Positions 6,427 to 15,424 of a stretch of 34,107 nt of DNA are shown here, one piece after another. Positions within the stretch are counted from its first letter, which is position 1. The number at the start of each line of letters is the position of its first letter. The notes below the pieces were generated by a model. It had not been told where the DNA came from. It searched no databases and saw nothing but the letters and a program-made list of their open reading frames with translations. The position numbers and the translations under genes were made by a program. The stretch is from Bacteroidaceae bacterium (GTDB lineage: Bacteria; Bacteroidota; Bacteroidia; Bacteroidales; Bacteroidaceae), in the NCBI GenBank assembly GCA_017547585.1, contig JAFYPH010000011.1, forward strand, positions 1-34,107. Direction: 5' to 3'.

Positions 6427-7848
6427 TTATAACGATGGAATCTCTTCGTCGGATGTTTCGTCCAGTCTGTCCTCCCACAGATAGTATTTTGTCTCTTTCA
6501 CAATGAGGCCTGTGAGCATTATCAGCGAGAAAAGGTTGGGCAGCGCCATGAATATTGCAGCCGTCGAGCCGATGTTCCACACAAGTTCCAGAGGCATGAT
6601 GGCTCCGATGAATGTCGAGAGCACCCAGCAGGTGCGGAAAATGTGTATCGCGCGGCGTTTCCTGTGGCCGATGAGGTATTCTACAGCTCTCTCGCCGTAG
6701 TAGGTCCAGCCCAGAGTGGTGCTGAATGCAAATGTGAACATTGCCACTGTGAGCAGATGGTGGCCGACGACGGGAATCTGTCTGAATGCATCCTGCATGA
6801 TGAGGCCGCTCGACTCGTCGTTGCTGCTTATGCCCAGTGCAAGCATTGCGCTGACGGTGACGATTCCTGTGATTGTACACACTACAAGCGTGTCCCAGAA
6901 GGTGGATGTTGATGATACAAGCGCCTGACGCACGGGGTTGCGTGTCTTTGCGGCAGCGGCAATGATAGGTGCCGAGCCCATTCCCGACTCGTTCGAGAGG
7001 AGTCCGCGGCTGACGCCATATTGCAGCGACACCATCAATCCTCCCACTGCTCCGCCGCCGATAGCCTGTGGCTCGAATGCAGATTTAAAAATGAGAATGA
7101 TTGCCTCGCCAATGTATTCGAAATTGATGCACAGCAGCACCAGACAGCCGACAACGTAGATGAATGCCATCAGCGGAACGAGCTTGCCGCATACGGTGGC
7201 AATACCCTTGAGTCCGAAGAAAATAACGGCTCCAACAAGCGCAGTGAGTACACCTGCCGTCAGATAGGGGTCGATGTTGTACGAGTTTTTCAGTGTCTCG
7301 GAGATTGCGTTGCCCTGTATGAAGTTACCGCCGCTGAAGCTCATAATAAGCGTGAAGATACAGAAGATGCTCGCGAGCACAGGCTTGTTCAGTCCGCGCT
7401 GCAGCACATACATAGGGCCTCCGGCGATTTTTCCGTTGCGGCGCTTCACGCGGTATTTTATTGCAAGGAGTCCTTCGGAATATTTTGTGGCCATTCCCAG
7501 GAAGCCTGTCACCCAGCACCACAGCACTGCTCCGGGGCCGCCCAACAGCACTGCCGTTGCAACGCCCACGATGTTACCTGTGCCGATGGCTCCCGCAAGC
7601 GATGTTGCGAGCGCTGCAAACTGGCTCACTTCGCCGTCCGAGCCTTTGTCCTTGGTCACCGACAACTTTATTGCTTTAAAAAGATGCTTCTGCGGGAAAC
7701 GCAATCTGAAGGTGAGGTAGAGGTGCGTGCCCAAAAGTATTGTAAGCATGGGCCAGCCCCAAAGTACATTGTTAATCTCCTGCACCCATGTGTTCAGGTT
7801 GTCGAACGTGCTCTCTATTCCTAATCTTATAATCTGAAAAATATCCAC
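6427..7848 (-). CDS. Sodium/alanine (AGCS family) amino-acid symporter
   Basis: AGCS carriers import alanine, glycine or glutamine with Na+ across the inner membrane. The 473-residue protein has about ten or eleven hydrophobic helices and the family's marked regions: NNVLWGWPMLTILLGTHLY near the N-terminus, the SLAGAIGTGNIVGVA motif near residue 83, and GLLSNESGMGSAPI near 285. Length and motif order are normal. The short acidic tail (LDETSDEEIPSL) is cytoplasmic by prediction. It stands alone with a full promoter at 7916-7946. The substrate, alanine or glycine, is inferred from the family. Confidence 0.93.
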   Translation of the reverse strand: MDIFQIIRLGIESTFDNLNTWVQEINNVLWGWPMLTILLGTHLYLTFRLRFPQKHLFKAIKLSVTKDKGSDGEVSQFAALATSLAGAIGTGNIVGVATAVLLGGPGAVLWCWVTGFLGMATKYSEGLLAIKYRVKRRNGKIAGGPMYVLQRGLNKPVLASIFCIFTLIMSFSGGNFIQGNAISETLKNSYNIDPYLTAGVLTALVGAVIFFGLKGIATVCGKLVPLMAFIYVVGCLVLLCINFEYIGEAIILIFKSAFEPQAIGGGAVGGLMVSLQYGVSRGLLSNESGMGSAPIIAAAAKTRNPVRQALVSSTSTFWDTLVVCTITGIVTVSAMLALGISSNDESSGLIMQDAFRQIPVVGHHLLTVAMFTFAFSTTLGWTYYGERAVEYLIGHRKRRAIHIFRTCWVLSTFIGAIMPLELVWNIGSTAAIFMALPNLFSLIMLTGLIVKETKYYLWEDRLDETSDEEIPSL

Positions 7849-7915
7849 AGTCTGTCAGTTTTTTATCTGTTTGGTGTTTTTTGTCCGAAAAATGGCGGAT
7901 TTTCTAAAGAGGTTG

Positions 7916-7946
7916 CAAAATTAGGGATAATTCCATTTTTGTGCAA
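7916..7946 (-). promoter_or_regulatory. Bacteroidota-type promoter of the AGCS symporter
   Basis: On the minus strand TTG (7944-7946) and TAATTTTG (7916-7923) are 20 nt apart. The start codon at 7848 follows about 60 nt downstream. Confidence 0.8.
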
Positions 7947-8017
7947 GCGTAATTATTTAATAATGTGTGTTTTTTCTTAAAAGTTGCTCATTCTGAAAAA
8001 TGTATCGGCTTTTTTTG

Positions 8018-8025
8018 TACCTTTG
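8018..8025 (+). promoter_or_regulatory. -7 promoter element of the cardiolipin synthase gene
   Basis: TACCTTTG matches the consensus. The ATG at 8073 lies about 40 nt downstream of the expected start site. A clear -33 TTG is missing. Confidence 0.6.
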
Positions 8026-8072
8026 CCTTTCGTAAATAAATAATACTTTTTGGGGAATTGAATTATAGAGCA

Positions 8073-9323
8073 ATGTCAGCAATCAATAGGATATTTCTTT
8101 TTCTTTTGTTGGGAATTATTACTTCGTGCCGCAGTTTCGTGCCGCTCGAACGTGCCGATTATATGCGTTCCGATTCGGCTCTTGCAGCCTATCTTAAAAG
8201 TGAGAATATAGAGGTTACCGACAAGAATAGTGTGGAATTCCTGAATGGCGGACAAGAGAAATTCCCCCGTCTTTTCGAGGATGTGCGCAACGCAAAGAGC
8301 CACATTCATCTTGAATATTTCAATTTCAGAAACGATTCGCTGAACGAGATTCTTATCTCTCTGCTTGCCCAAAAGGCTGCCGAGGGGGTAGAGGTGCGCG
8401 CCCTGTTCGATGCATTCGGAAACTCCTCGAACAACCGTCCGCTGAAGAAACGCCATCTGCAGGAAATACGCTCCAAAGGAATAGAGATTGTAAAGTTCGA
8501 CCCTATGCGTTTCCCGTGGCTCGACTATGCTTTTGCGCGCGACCACCGCAAGATTGTGGTCATCGACGGAAAGGTGGGCTACACAGGCGGAATAAATGTT
8601 GCCGACTATTATGTTGACGGCCTCGAAGGCATTGGCAAATGGCGCGACATGCACGCGAGAGTCGAGGGCGAGAGTGTGGCGAAACTGCAGGATATTTTCC
8701 TTGCAATGTGGAACGGCGAGACAGGGCAGAGCATAGGCGGCGAGAAATATTACCCCGAGGGCGCTGTTGCCGGCAATGTGGATATTGCCGTTGTCGACCG
8801 TTGGCCGGGAAAAAATCCCAAGCAGATGCGTCGCGTGTACGCAAATGCCATAAATGTAGCAAAAGACAGCGTGCAGCTTATAAACCCCTACTTTGTGCCC
8901 ACGCCCGTCATACGCAAGGCGTTGAAAAAGGCCATTGCCGACGGAGTGAAGGTAGAGATTATGATCTCCGAAAAGTCGGATATTCCTTTCACACCCGACG
9001 GCGCCTACCACGTAGGTTACAAGCTTGCGAAGCTGGGAGCGGATGTCTATCTGTACAGCGGGGGCTTCAACCACTCGAAGATTATGAGCATCGACGGGAA
9101 ATTCTGCACCGTGGGCTCGACCAACCTCAACAGCCGCAGCCTTTTCTACGACTACGAGGAGAATCTTTTTATCTTCGATGAGGCTGCAACGAAGGAACTG
9201 CTGAAGCACTACAATGCCGACAAACGCGAGAGCTACAAGCTGACGCGTGAGGTGTGGAAGAAGCGCTCGGCGTGGAGAAAATTCAACGGTTGGCTGGCAA
9301 ACTTATTGACACCCTTTATCTGA
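8073..9323 (+). CDS. Cardiolipin synthase / phospholipase D family lipoprotein
   Basis: The enzyme family condenses two phosphatidylglycerols, or uses related phospholipids, to make cardiolipin. Two PLD motifs are intact: HRKIVVIDGKVGYTGGIN near residue 157 and HSKIMSIDGKFCTVGSTN near residue 332. I chose the ATG at 8073 over an in-frame TTG at 8058. From the ATG the protein (416 residues) starts with a hydrophobic segment ending ITSC, so Cys19 could be a lipoprotein acylation site; this replaces the two membrane helices of E. coli ClsA. The last 21 bp overlap the convergent DAACS gene. Another PLD-type phosphodiesterase activity is possible. Confidence 0.9.
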   Translation: MSAINRIFLFLLLGIITSCRSFVPLERADYMRSDSALAAYLKSENIEVTDKNSVEFLNGGQEKFPRLFEDVRNAKSHIHLEYFNFRNDSLNEILISLLAQKAAEGVEVRALFDAFGNSSNNRPLKKRHLQEIRSKGIEIVKFDPMRFPWLDYAFARDHRKIVVIDGKVGYTGGINVADYYVDGLEGIGKWRDMHARVEGESVAKLQDIFLAMWNGETGQSIGGEKYYPEGAVAGNVDIAVVDRWPGKNPKQMRRVYANAINVAKDSVQLINPYFVPTPVIRKALKKAIADGVKVEIMISEKSDIPFTPDGAYHVGYKLAKLGADVYLYSGGFNHSKIMSIDGKFCTVGSTNLNSRSLFYDYEENLFIFDEAATKELLKHYNADKRESYKLTREVWKKRSAWRKFNGWLANLLTPFI

Positions 9324-10481
9324 TGTCTTTTTGTCCAGCGTCTCGATGATTGCTGCTACTGCGCAGTCGCCGGTGACGTTTGTGGCGGTGCCGAAACTAT
9401 CCATGGCAATGTAGAGAGCTATCATCAGGCCCAATGCCGTCTGGTCGAATCCAAGCATCGTTTCGAGAATTCCCAAAGATGCCATGATTGCTCCGCCGGG
9501 AACACCCGGGGCTGCTACCATTGTTATTCCCAGCATACAGATGAATCCCGCCATCGTCATGGCATCGTATTGCATGTTCCCGAGCATCATTATCGCAAGG
9601 GCACAAGCAACAATCTTCAGTGTGCTGCCCGACAGATGGATGGTGGCGCATAGTGGAATTACAAAGTCGGCAATATCTTCGCGCACCCCGTTCTTCTTTG
9701 TCTGTGCAAGGGTTACGGGAATTGTTGCCGCCGACGACTGTGTGCCCAATGCCGTGAAGTAGGCTACCATCATTGTGCGCAGCATCTTCAGCGGATTCTT
9801 CTTCGACACTGCTCCGGCGATGCTATATTGTATAAGCAGTATGATGACCGTGATTGCAAAGATTACCACTATTATTTTAACGAATACCGCGAAGATTCCC
9901 GCAATCTGTCCACTCTGCGTCATCGAGAGGAAAATTCCGAAAATGTATATTGGCAGAAAGGGCACGATAATCTTCTCTATCGACATTACTATTATGGACT
10001 TAAAGTCGTCCATCGCACTGCGCAGCGCCGTACCTTTGATAGCTGTCATTCCCACGCCCAGCAGGAAGGCTGCAATAAGCGCGCTCATCACTCCGAAGAG
10101 CGGCGGCATTTCTATCGTAAAATAGGGCGCGATGGTGTTTGCGCTCTCCTCGATGGCGTTGAGCGACTCGCCGCCAATGAGTGAGGGGTAAATTTGCTCG
10201 CACACGAAAAATGTAAAAAAGCCCGAGAAGAGTGTGAACAGATAGGCAACGGCAGCCGTGGCCGCAAGCAGTCGTCCGGCATTCTTGCCGACATCGGCGA
10301 TTCCCGGGGCGATGAGTCCCAATATCAACAGAGGAATTATGAAACTCAGCAGATTGGAGAATATTCCGTTGATGGTGGCGAATATTCTCGACAACCATTC
10401 GGGGAACATCATTCCGCAGACTACTCCCAGAATGATGGCTGCTATTATCTGCGCAAGCAGTGGTATTTTCTTTATTTTCAT
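9303..10481 (-). CDS. Dicarboxylate/amino acid:cation symporter (DAACS family)
   Basis: This family (GltP, SstT, DctA) imports glutamate, aspartate, serine/threonine or C4-dicarboxylates with Na+ or H+. The 392-residue protein has about eight hydrophobic helices. It shows the serine-rich reentrant motif TQSSAATIP (247-255), a second reentrant region VPGGAIMASLG, and MDSFGTATNVTGD near residue 370. The TIHLSGS segment replaces the usual NMDGTA-type motif, so the substrate may differ from glutamate. It starts 15 bp after the MG2-domain gene and is likely co-transcribed with it. Its stop overlaps the convergent PLD gene. Confidence 0.9.
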   Translation of the reverse strand: MKIKKIPLLAQIIAAIILGVVCGMMFPEWLSRIFATINGIFSNLLSFIIPLLILGLIAPGIADVGKNAGRLLAATAAVAYLFTLFSGFFTFFVCEQIYPSLIGGESLNAIEESANTIAPYFTIEMPPLFGVMSALIAAFLLGVGMTAIKGTALRSAMDDFKSIIVMSIEKIIVPFLPIYIFGIFLSMTQSGQIAGIFAVFVKIIVVIFAITVIILLIQYSIAGAVSKKNPLKMLRTMMVAYFTALGTQSSAATIPVTLAQTKKNGVREDIADFVIPLCATIHLSGSTLKIVACALAIMMLGNMQYDAMTMAGFICMLGITMVAAPGVPGGAIMASLGILETMLGFDQTALGLMIALYIAMDSFGTATNVTGDCAVAAIIETLDKKTSDKGCQ

Positions 10482-10496
10482 GGTATTGCGTGGTTG

Positions 10497-13097
10497 TTAT
10501 TTTGCGGGAGCGATGCGTGTTTTTCCGCTACCGATTTTTCCTTTGGGGGTGATGGTTGCCGCGTCACACTTTATAATGTGGCAGCGTCCGTTGTTGTAGA
10601 ATTCGGCCTTTGCTGTTCCCGAAGCATCGGTGCGCAACAACGGGTTCCAGTAGAGAGTGCGGCGGTAGTCAGTCTCGCCGGGCAGGGGAGCGTTGCTGTA
10701 TTCGGGCGAATAGAACTCTTTTATAGTAGAGAATCCCTCGACGTATGTAGAGCGATGGCCTTTTGCCTTGTAAGGCACTGCTGCTCTCTTGCGCGGATAG
10801 ACAAGCATCATATAGCGTCTGTCAGCATCGTTTGCCGACAACAAGGGTGTTGCTTCGTCCATGTTCTTGTGAGAAATGCGCAGGTGGGTGTGTGCAAAGG
10901 GGTTGTTGAAGAAAAGGATATATTCAATGTCGTCAAGGTCCAAAAGTGCCATATTGTCATTGTGCATCTTTGGAATTGTAGAACCCCACACACTGCCATC
11001 GGTACGCATGGGTATAATGGTTACCTCTAAGTTTTTGTAGTAGAGCCTGTCGGGGTCTGTCATTTCATACGCGTCAGATGCTACGTTGCTGAAGAATTTA
11101 GGCGCCTTTTGGGGGAAGTATCCTGCGATATTGCCCATGAGTTCTCCTTGGTCGAGGAACTTCTCGGCCTCTTCGCGTATATAATATACTTCGCAGTCGA
11201 GAAGGTCTTTCTCCTCTTTTACAGTCACTCCGGGCAACACAAGGAAATCCTGTACCTGTGTGGCCTTGTCTATGGCTGCAGTGGTGGTAGCGTAATATAC
11301 TATGGGCTTGGGGGTGTTTGTCTCCCACTGCGAGAATACACGCACATGCTCCATGGGGGCTCTGTTTATCTTAATGCGGGCATCCTTGTTTAGTTTCTCA
11401 TTCTCTTTTGACAGGGATAGTGTGAGGAACCAATCGTCGTAGAAGTCTGCCAATTTGAAGTTGAATTCTCCTTTTTCGTTGGTTGTTACATTCTGGTTCT
11501 GAACAAGCGTGCCATCGGGCGATGTTGCTCGCATGAATACCTGAATATCTTTCATGGGCTTGTTGTGCGAGAGTGCAAGCACTTCGCCGTCGACGCTGAT
11601 TCCGTCCTCGAGGTAGTTTGTTATTTTGAAAGGCTTCAGGCCTGCCATTGTCTTCCACTCGTATCTTCTCCAGCCCTGTACCATCATCAGCAGGTCGAGT
11701 GCCTTGTTGCGCTCCTCGTCGTCGCTCTCGAAGTAGTAGCCGGGGTTGGCAATGTAGCCTTTGAGGTCGCTCGACAGCAGAAGGTCGGTGCAGATGTTGT
11801 CTGTGTAGTGTCCGCCGTTGTCAATGTCGCCGTCGCGCACTGCAAGGCTCATGAATGTCTCGACGGGGCTTCCGGCATTGTCGGTAACTTTTGCCTCTAT
11901 CTTTATCTTTTCGAAGGGCTTGTAGCTCTCTTTGTCGCTGTTTATGGCAATCTTTACATTGTCGGGCATGTTTCCGTTGCGCACGAAGAGCATACGCTCG
12001 GCGAGAATCTCGCCCTTCTCGGTGAACAGTGTAATCTGCTGCACTCCGGGCAACAGCTTCTCTTTGCCGATGCTGAATGTTGCCTTGTCGTTGTTCCATC
12101 TTAAAGTGTCGAAATAGGCAAGATTGCCGCGACACATTAATGTGGCACCGATGGTCTTGGGCGATACTTTGCTGCGGCTGATGCTGACGCGTATGCTGTC
12201 CTTCTTGCTGTTGTCCACCTGCATTGCGTAGCCGCTCTTCTCGGACTTGGGCAGCTTGAACTTATGGCTCTTGCCATCGTAGGTAACGTTCACCTCTCTG
12301 TCGCTGCCTTCTGTCGGGGTGTAGATAAAAGAGCCCATGCCCTCGTGCTCGATGGCAACGCTCTTTCCGTCGATGCTCAGTGCATCGGTTATTTTTGCGG
12401 GGAGTCCGTAGGCATCGGTAGCCTTGAATGCCACGCGCGAGGAAATGCCGTCGACGAGCGCTCCGCCCTCGGGGTAGAATTCAATGTTAAGGCCGTCGCC
12501 CATCTTGCTCTTTTTACGTGTCTCGGTGCTGCGTGTGGTCTTTGTGGTGGTAAACTGCATCTGTGAATAGTCGCCGTCGATGTCGGGAGCATCGTAAATG
12601 GGGAACACTCGCGAGAAGTATGCACCTTCGCCGAAATTCTGCATTTCGCGGGTGTAAGCGCGCACCTCATAGAAGCCCGAGCGCAGGGCATTTATTACAT
12701 TTACCTTGTTGCTGAATCCCTCGGAGAATGTCTCGCTGCGGCCGATAAGGTGCAGACAGCCGTAGCAACGTCCCGCTACGAGCTTCAGCTTGTTGGTGGC
12801 GATAATGTCGCCGTCGGGTGTCAGCAGTTCCACGTAGAGCACGCGGCTCTTGGCGATGGGTAGCAGTGTGCCTGCGTCCACCACATAGGCGCTGAACCAT
12901 ATTGTCTCGCCCAGATAGTATGCTTCGTTGTCGAAGTGCAGGAACACCTTCTCCTGCGGGCAACTGTTGTTGAATTGCACTATGTGCGTGGCAAAGGCCT
13001 TCAAACGTGAGAATGTATCATCCTGTGCCTCGGCGGGGGCTGCGGCTGCCACGAGCAGTATGGATGCTATTGCCGATAAAAGTTTCTTCCTGTTCAT
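10497..13097 (-). CDS. Large exported protein with an MG2 (alpha-2-macroglobulin-like) domain
   Basis: The 866-residue protein has a signal peptide (cut near AEA-QDD, residue 24). An N-terminal region at about 45-140 (EKVFLHFDNEAYYLGETIWF) is typical of MG2 beta-sandwich domains. A carboxypeptidase-regulatory-like beta domain lies near residues 515-580 (SVDGEVLALSHNKPMKDIQV). No thioester motif or protease site is visible. Bacteroidota have many such proteins of unknown function, some with remnants of a TonB-receptor plug; the region near 625-740 could be one. It lacks a lipobox, so it is probably periplasmic or secreted. It precedes the DAACS gene by 15 bp. Function unknown. Confidence 0.8.
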   Translation of the reverse strand: MNRKKLLSAIASILLVAAAAPAEAQDDTFSRLKAFATHIVQFNNSCPQEKVFLHFDNEAYYLGETIWFSAYVVDAGTLLPIAKSRVLYVELLTPDGDIIATNKLKLVAGRCYGCLHLIGRSETFSEGFSNKVNVINALRSGFYEVRAYTREMQNFGEGAYFSRVFPIYDAPDIDGDYSQMQFTTTKTTRSTETRKKSKMGDGLNIEFYPEGGALVDGISSRVAFKATDAYGLPAKITDALSIDGKSVAIEHEGMGSFIYTPTEGSDREVNVTYDGKSHKFKLPKSEKSGYAMQVDNSKKDSIRVSISRSKVSPKTIGATLMCRGNLAYFDTLRWNNDKATFSIGKEKLLPGVQQITLFTEKGEILAERMLFVRNGNMPDNVKIAINSDKESYKPFEKIKIEAKVTDNAGSPVETFMSLAVRDGDIDNGGHYTDNICTDLLLSSDLKGYIANPGYYFESDDEERNKALDLLMMVQGWRRYEWKTMAGLKPFKITNYLEDGISVDGEVLALSHNKPMKDIQVFMRATSPDGTLVQNQNVTTNEKGEFNFKLADFYDDWFLTLSLSKENEKLNKDARIKINRAPMEHVRVFSQWETNTPKPIVYYATTTAAIDKATQVQDFLVLPGVTVKEEKDLLDCEVYYIREEAEKFLDQGELMGNIAGYFPQKAPKFFSNVASDAYEMTDPDRLYYKNLEVTIIPMRTDGSVWGSTIPKMHNDNMALLDLDDIEYILFFNNPFAHTHLRISHKNMDEATPLLSANDADRRYMMLVYPRKRAAVPYKAKGHRSTYVEGFSTIKEFYSPEYSNAPLPGETDYRRTLYWNPLLRTDASGTAKAEFYNNGRCHIIKCDAATITPKGKIGSGKTRIAPAK

Positions 13098-13167
13098 AGT
13101 GTAGTACTTTTGTGTGTATAATGTATGATAGTATAGGGCTTTTTGTCGCCAGTTTCTCCTTATACTA

Positions 13168-13175
13168 CAAAAATA
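13168..13175 (-). promoter_or_regulatory. -7 promoter element of the MG2-DAACS unit
   Basis: The minus strand reads TATTTTTG, about 70 bp upstream of the ATG at 13097. No clear TTG lies at the expected distance. Confidence 0.5.
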
Positions 13176-13184
13176 GATAATTCC

Positions 13185-13210
13185 AACGTCATTTGTCGAC
13201 GGTCGACGTT
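13185..13210. promoter_or_regulatory. Inverted repeat between the divergent MG2 and lplA promoters
   Basis: AACGTC (13185-13190) and GACGTT (13205-13210) form an inverted repeat around two GTCGAC palindromes (13195-13200 and 13202-13207). It lies upstream of both divergent -7 boxes, so it could be an operator; no regulator can be named. Confidence 0.35.
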
Positions 13211-13290
13211 TAAATATTGTTAATTAAAAATATTTTCTCATAATGGTTGCTAATATTTGCAATTTTGTTAGGAAGATGTTTCTTTTTTTG

Positions 13291-13298
13291 TAAATTTG
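13291..13298 (+). promoter_or_regulatory. -7 promoter element of the lplA-gcv operon
   Basis: TAAATTTG fits the consensus; a TTG lies 23 nt upstream (13265-13267). The box contains the in-frame TTG at 13296, which rules that codon out as the start and favours the ATG at 13320. Confidence 0.6.
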
Positions 13299-13319
13299 CC
13301 ACAGAAGATACTTTTTTCT

Positions 13320-14294
13320 ATGAAATATGTTGCCTTGCCTAACGACGTACAACATAGATTGCCTTTCTATCTGGCAATGGAGGAGTACGTGGCTCGTCAC
13401 CTTGCGGCAGACGACTATTTCTTTATGTGGCAGGTTGAGCCTACGGTTATCTTCGGTCGCAATCAGCTTATAGACACCGAGGTCGATGTTGAGTATTGCC
13501 GCGCAAACTCCATACAGACGTATCGTCGCAAGAGCGGTGGCGGCTGTGTCTACGCCGACCGCGACAATCTGATGCTCTCGTACGTGACGCCTGCCAGCAA
13601 CGTCAATCTCACATTCAACCGATACATGCTTATGGTCGAGCATCTTTTGCAGAAGCTCGGCATCGATGCCAAGACCACCGGACGCAACGACATTCTCGTC
13701 GAAGGCAAAAAAGTGTCGGGCAACGCCTTCTATCATCTTCCCGGACGCAGCATAGTGCATGGAACAATGCTCTACGACACCGACCTCGAAAAGATGGTGC
13801 GCTCGACCACTCCCTCCGACGCGAAACTCAAGAGCAAAGGGGTAGAATCTGTGCGTCAGCATGTTACCACTCTCAATAAATATCTTGACATCACCATCGA
13901 CGAGTTCAAGAACTTCGTGCGCGCCAATCTGTGCGACGGCGAGGTTGTGCTTGACGACTGCGCGGTAGAGGCAATAAAAGAGATAGAGCAGGGCTATCTT
14001 ACCGACGAGTTTATCTATGGCCGCAACCCAGCATACACCTCTGTCGTGAAAAAGAGAATAGAGGGCGTGGGCGAGTTCGAGGCACGCATGGAGCTGCGCG
14101 ACGGAGTGCTGCGCAAGATTAACCTCGCGGGCGACTTTTTCCTTGTTGGCGACCTCGACGGCTCGCTGCTCGCTCCGCTGTCGGGTGTCAGCTTCACCCC
14201 CGAAGCGGTGGCCGAAAGGCTCGCAGATATCGAGGTTGGGAACATTATAATGAATTTATCTAAACAACAATTTATAAACTTCTTATTCGAGTAA
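13320..14294 (+). CDS. lplA: Lipoate-protein ligase
   Basis: It activates lipoate with ATP and attaches it to a lysine of lipoyl domains; here the obvious target is GcvH, encoded two genes downstream. The 324-residue protein has the ligase signature RRKSGGGCVY (69-78), the catalytic-lysine region VEGKKVSGNA (128-136; Lys130 or Lys131) and the following HGTMLYDTDL. A C-terminal accessory region (about 245-324) fits the LplA type more than the short LipB. The ATG at 13320 is preferred because upstream in-frame sequence overlaps the promoter. gcvT starts 3 bp after its stop, so the two are co-transcribed. Confidence 0.92.
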   Translation: MKYVALPNDVQHRLPFYLAMEEYVARHLAADDYFFMWQVEPTVIFGRNQLIDTEVDVEYCRANSIQTYRRKSGGGCVYADRDNLMLSYVTPASNVNLTFNRYMLMVEHLLQKLGIDAKTTGRNDILVEGKKVSGNAFYHLPGRSIVHGTMLYDTDLEKMVRSTTPSDAKLKSKGVESVRQHVTTLNKYLDITIDEFKNFVRANLCDGEVVLDDCAVEAIKEIEQGYLTDEFIYGRNPAYTSVVKKRIEGVGEFEARMELRDGVLRKINLAGDFFLVGDLDGSLLAPLSGVSFTPEAVAERLADIEVGNIIMNLSKQQFINFLFE

Positions 14295-14297
14295 TAT

Positions 14298-15389
14298 ATG
14301 GAAAACAAGAGAACCTGTCTGTATGACAAACATGTGGCTTTGGGCGCACTCATCAGTCCGTTCGGCGGTTTTGACATGCCGATACAGTATACAAACATTG
14401 TCGAGGAGCATAATGCGGTTCGTAAGGCCTGCGGCATCTTCGATGTTTCGCACATGGGAGAGGTGCTTGTTACCGGCCCCGAGAGCGAGAAGTTTGTAAA
14501 CTACATATTCACAAACGACATTACCGATGCCCCCGACGGCAAAATATACTACGGAATGATGCTGCACCCCACAGGCGGCGTTGTTGACGACCTTCTTGTC
14601 TACAAGATGGGCGACAAGCGATTCTTCCTTGTGATCAATGCAGCCAACATCGACAAAGACGTTGCGTGGATAATGCAGCACGCTGCCGATTTTGACGTTA
14701 CCGTCGAGCATCAGAGTGACAAATATGGCGAGGTCGCCGTTCAGGGCCCCAAGACCGAAGAGATTGTCGAGCGCATTCTGGGAATCCCCTGCAGCGAAAT
14801 GCAGTTCTACACCTGCAAAGAGATTGAGTATGCGGGCGAGACTATCATCATCAGCCGCACAGGCTACACAGGCGAGGATGGCTTCGAACTTTACGGCTCG
14901 CACGAGTTTACCAATGCTGTGTGGGACAAGCTGGTGGGCAGCGGCGAGGTTCTTCCCTGTGGCCTCGGTTGTCGCGACACACTGCGTTTCGAGGTTGGTC
15001 TTCCTCTCTACGGCGACGAACTTACCGACGAGATTACCCCTCTCGAGGCGGGTCTCGGAATTTTCGTGAAACTCGAGAAAGAGAATTTCATAGGCAAGGA
15101 TGCTCTTGCTGCGCAGAAGGCCGAGGGTCTCAAACGCAAGATTGTGGGCATTGAGCTTGCCGACAAGGCTATTCCCCGTCACGGCTACGACGTAGAGGCT
15201 GACGGCAAGGTCATCGGTACCGTCACCACCGGTTACAATTCAATCTCCACAGGAAAGAGCGTCTGCATGGCACTTATCGACGCCGAATATTCTAAATTGG
15301 GCACCGAGGTTGCCGTGCGCATACGCAAAAAAGTGTTCCCCGGCACAGTAACCAAAAAACGTTTCTACGACAAGAACTATAAAAAATAA
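14298..15389 (+). CDS. gcvT: Glycine cleavage system T protein (aminomethyltransferase)
   Basis: GcvT takes the aminomethyl group from the lipoyl arm of GcvH and passes the carbon to tetrahydrofolate, making 5,10-methylene-THF and releasing ammonia. The 363-residue length is standard. The N-terminal region reads SPFGGFDMPIQY and GIFDVSHMGE (about 47-56), followed by ANIDKDVAWI, all typical of the GcvT/YgfZ folate-binding fold. The C-terminal barrel ends in RKKVFPGTV and KKRFYDKNY. The spacing to lplA is 3 bp and to gcvH 35 bp. Confidence 0.97.
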   Translation: MENKRTCLYDKHVALGALISPFGGFDMPIQYTNIVEEHNAVRKACGIFDVSHMGEVLVTGPESEKFVNYIFTNDITDAPDGKIYYGMMLHPTGGVVDDLLVYKMGDKRFFLVINAANIDKDVAWIMQHAADFDVTVEHQSDKYGEVAVQGPKTEEIVERILGIPCSEMQFYTCKEIEYAGETIIISRTGYTGEDGFELYGSHEFTNAVWDKLVGSGEVLPCGLGCRDTLRFEVGLPLYGDELTDEITPLEAGLGIFVKLEKENFIGKDALAAQKAEGLKRKIVGIELADKAIPRHGYDVEADGKVIGTVTTGYNSISTGKSVCMALIDAEYSKLGTEVAVRIRKKVFPGTVTKKRFYDKNYKK

Positions 15390-15424
15390 AATTCCTATAT
15401 TATTAAACTTTAAACATTTATACT

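Noticed and set aside
8058-8072. TTG start for the cardiolipin synthase
   Set aside because: The ATG at 8073 places a proper lipoprotein signal at the N-terminus; the five extra codons add nothing family-like.
13296-13319. TTG start for lplA
   Set aside because: It lies within the -7 promoter box, so it would not be in the transcript.
13210-13320. Glycine riboswitch before the gcv operon
   Set aside because: The mRNA leader from the promoter is only about 15-20 nt, too short for an aptamer, and no aptamer pattern is visible upstream.
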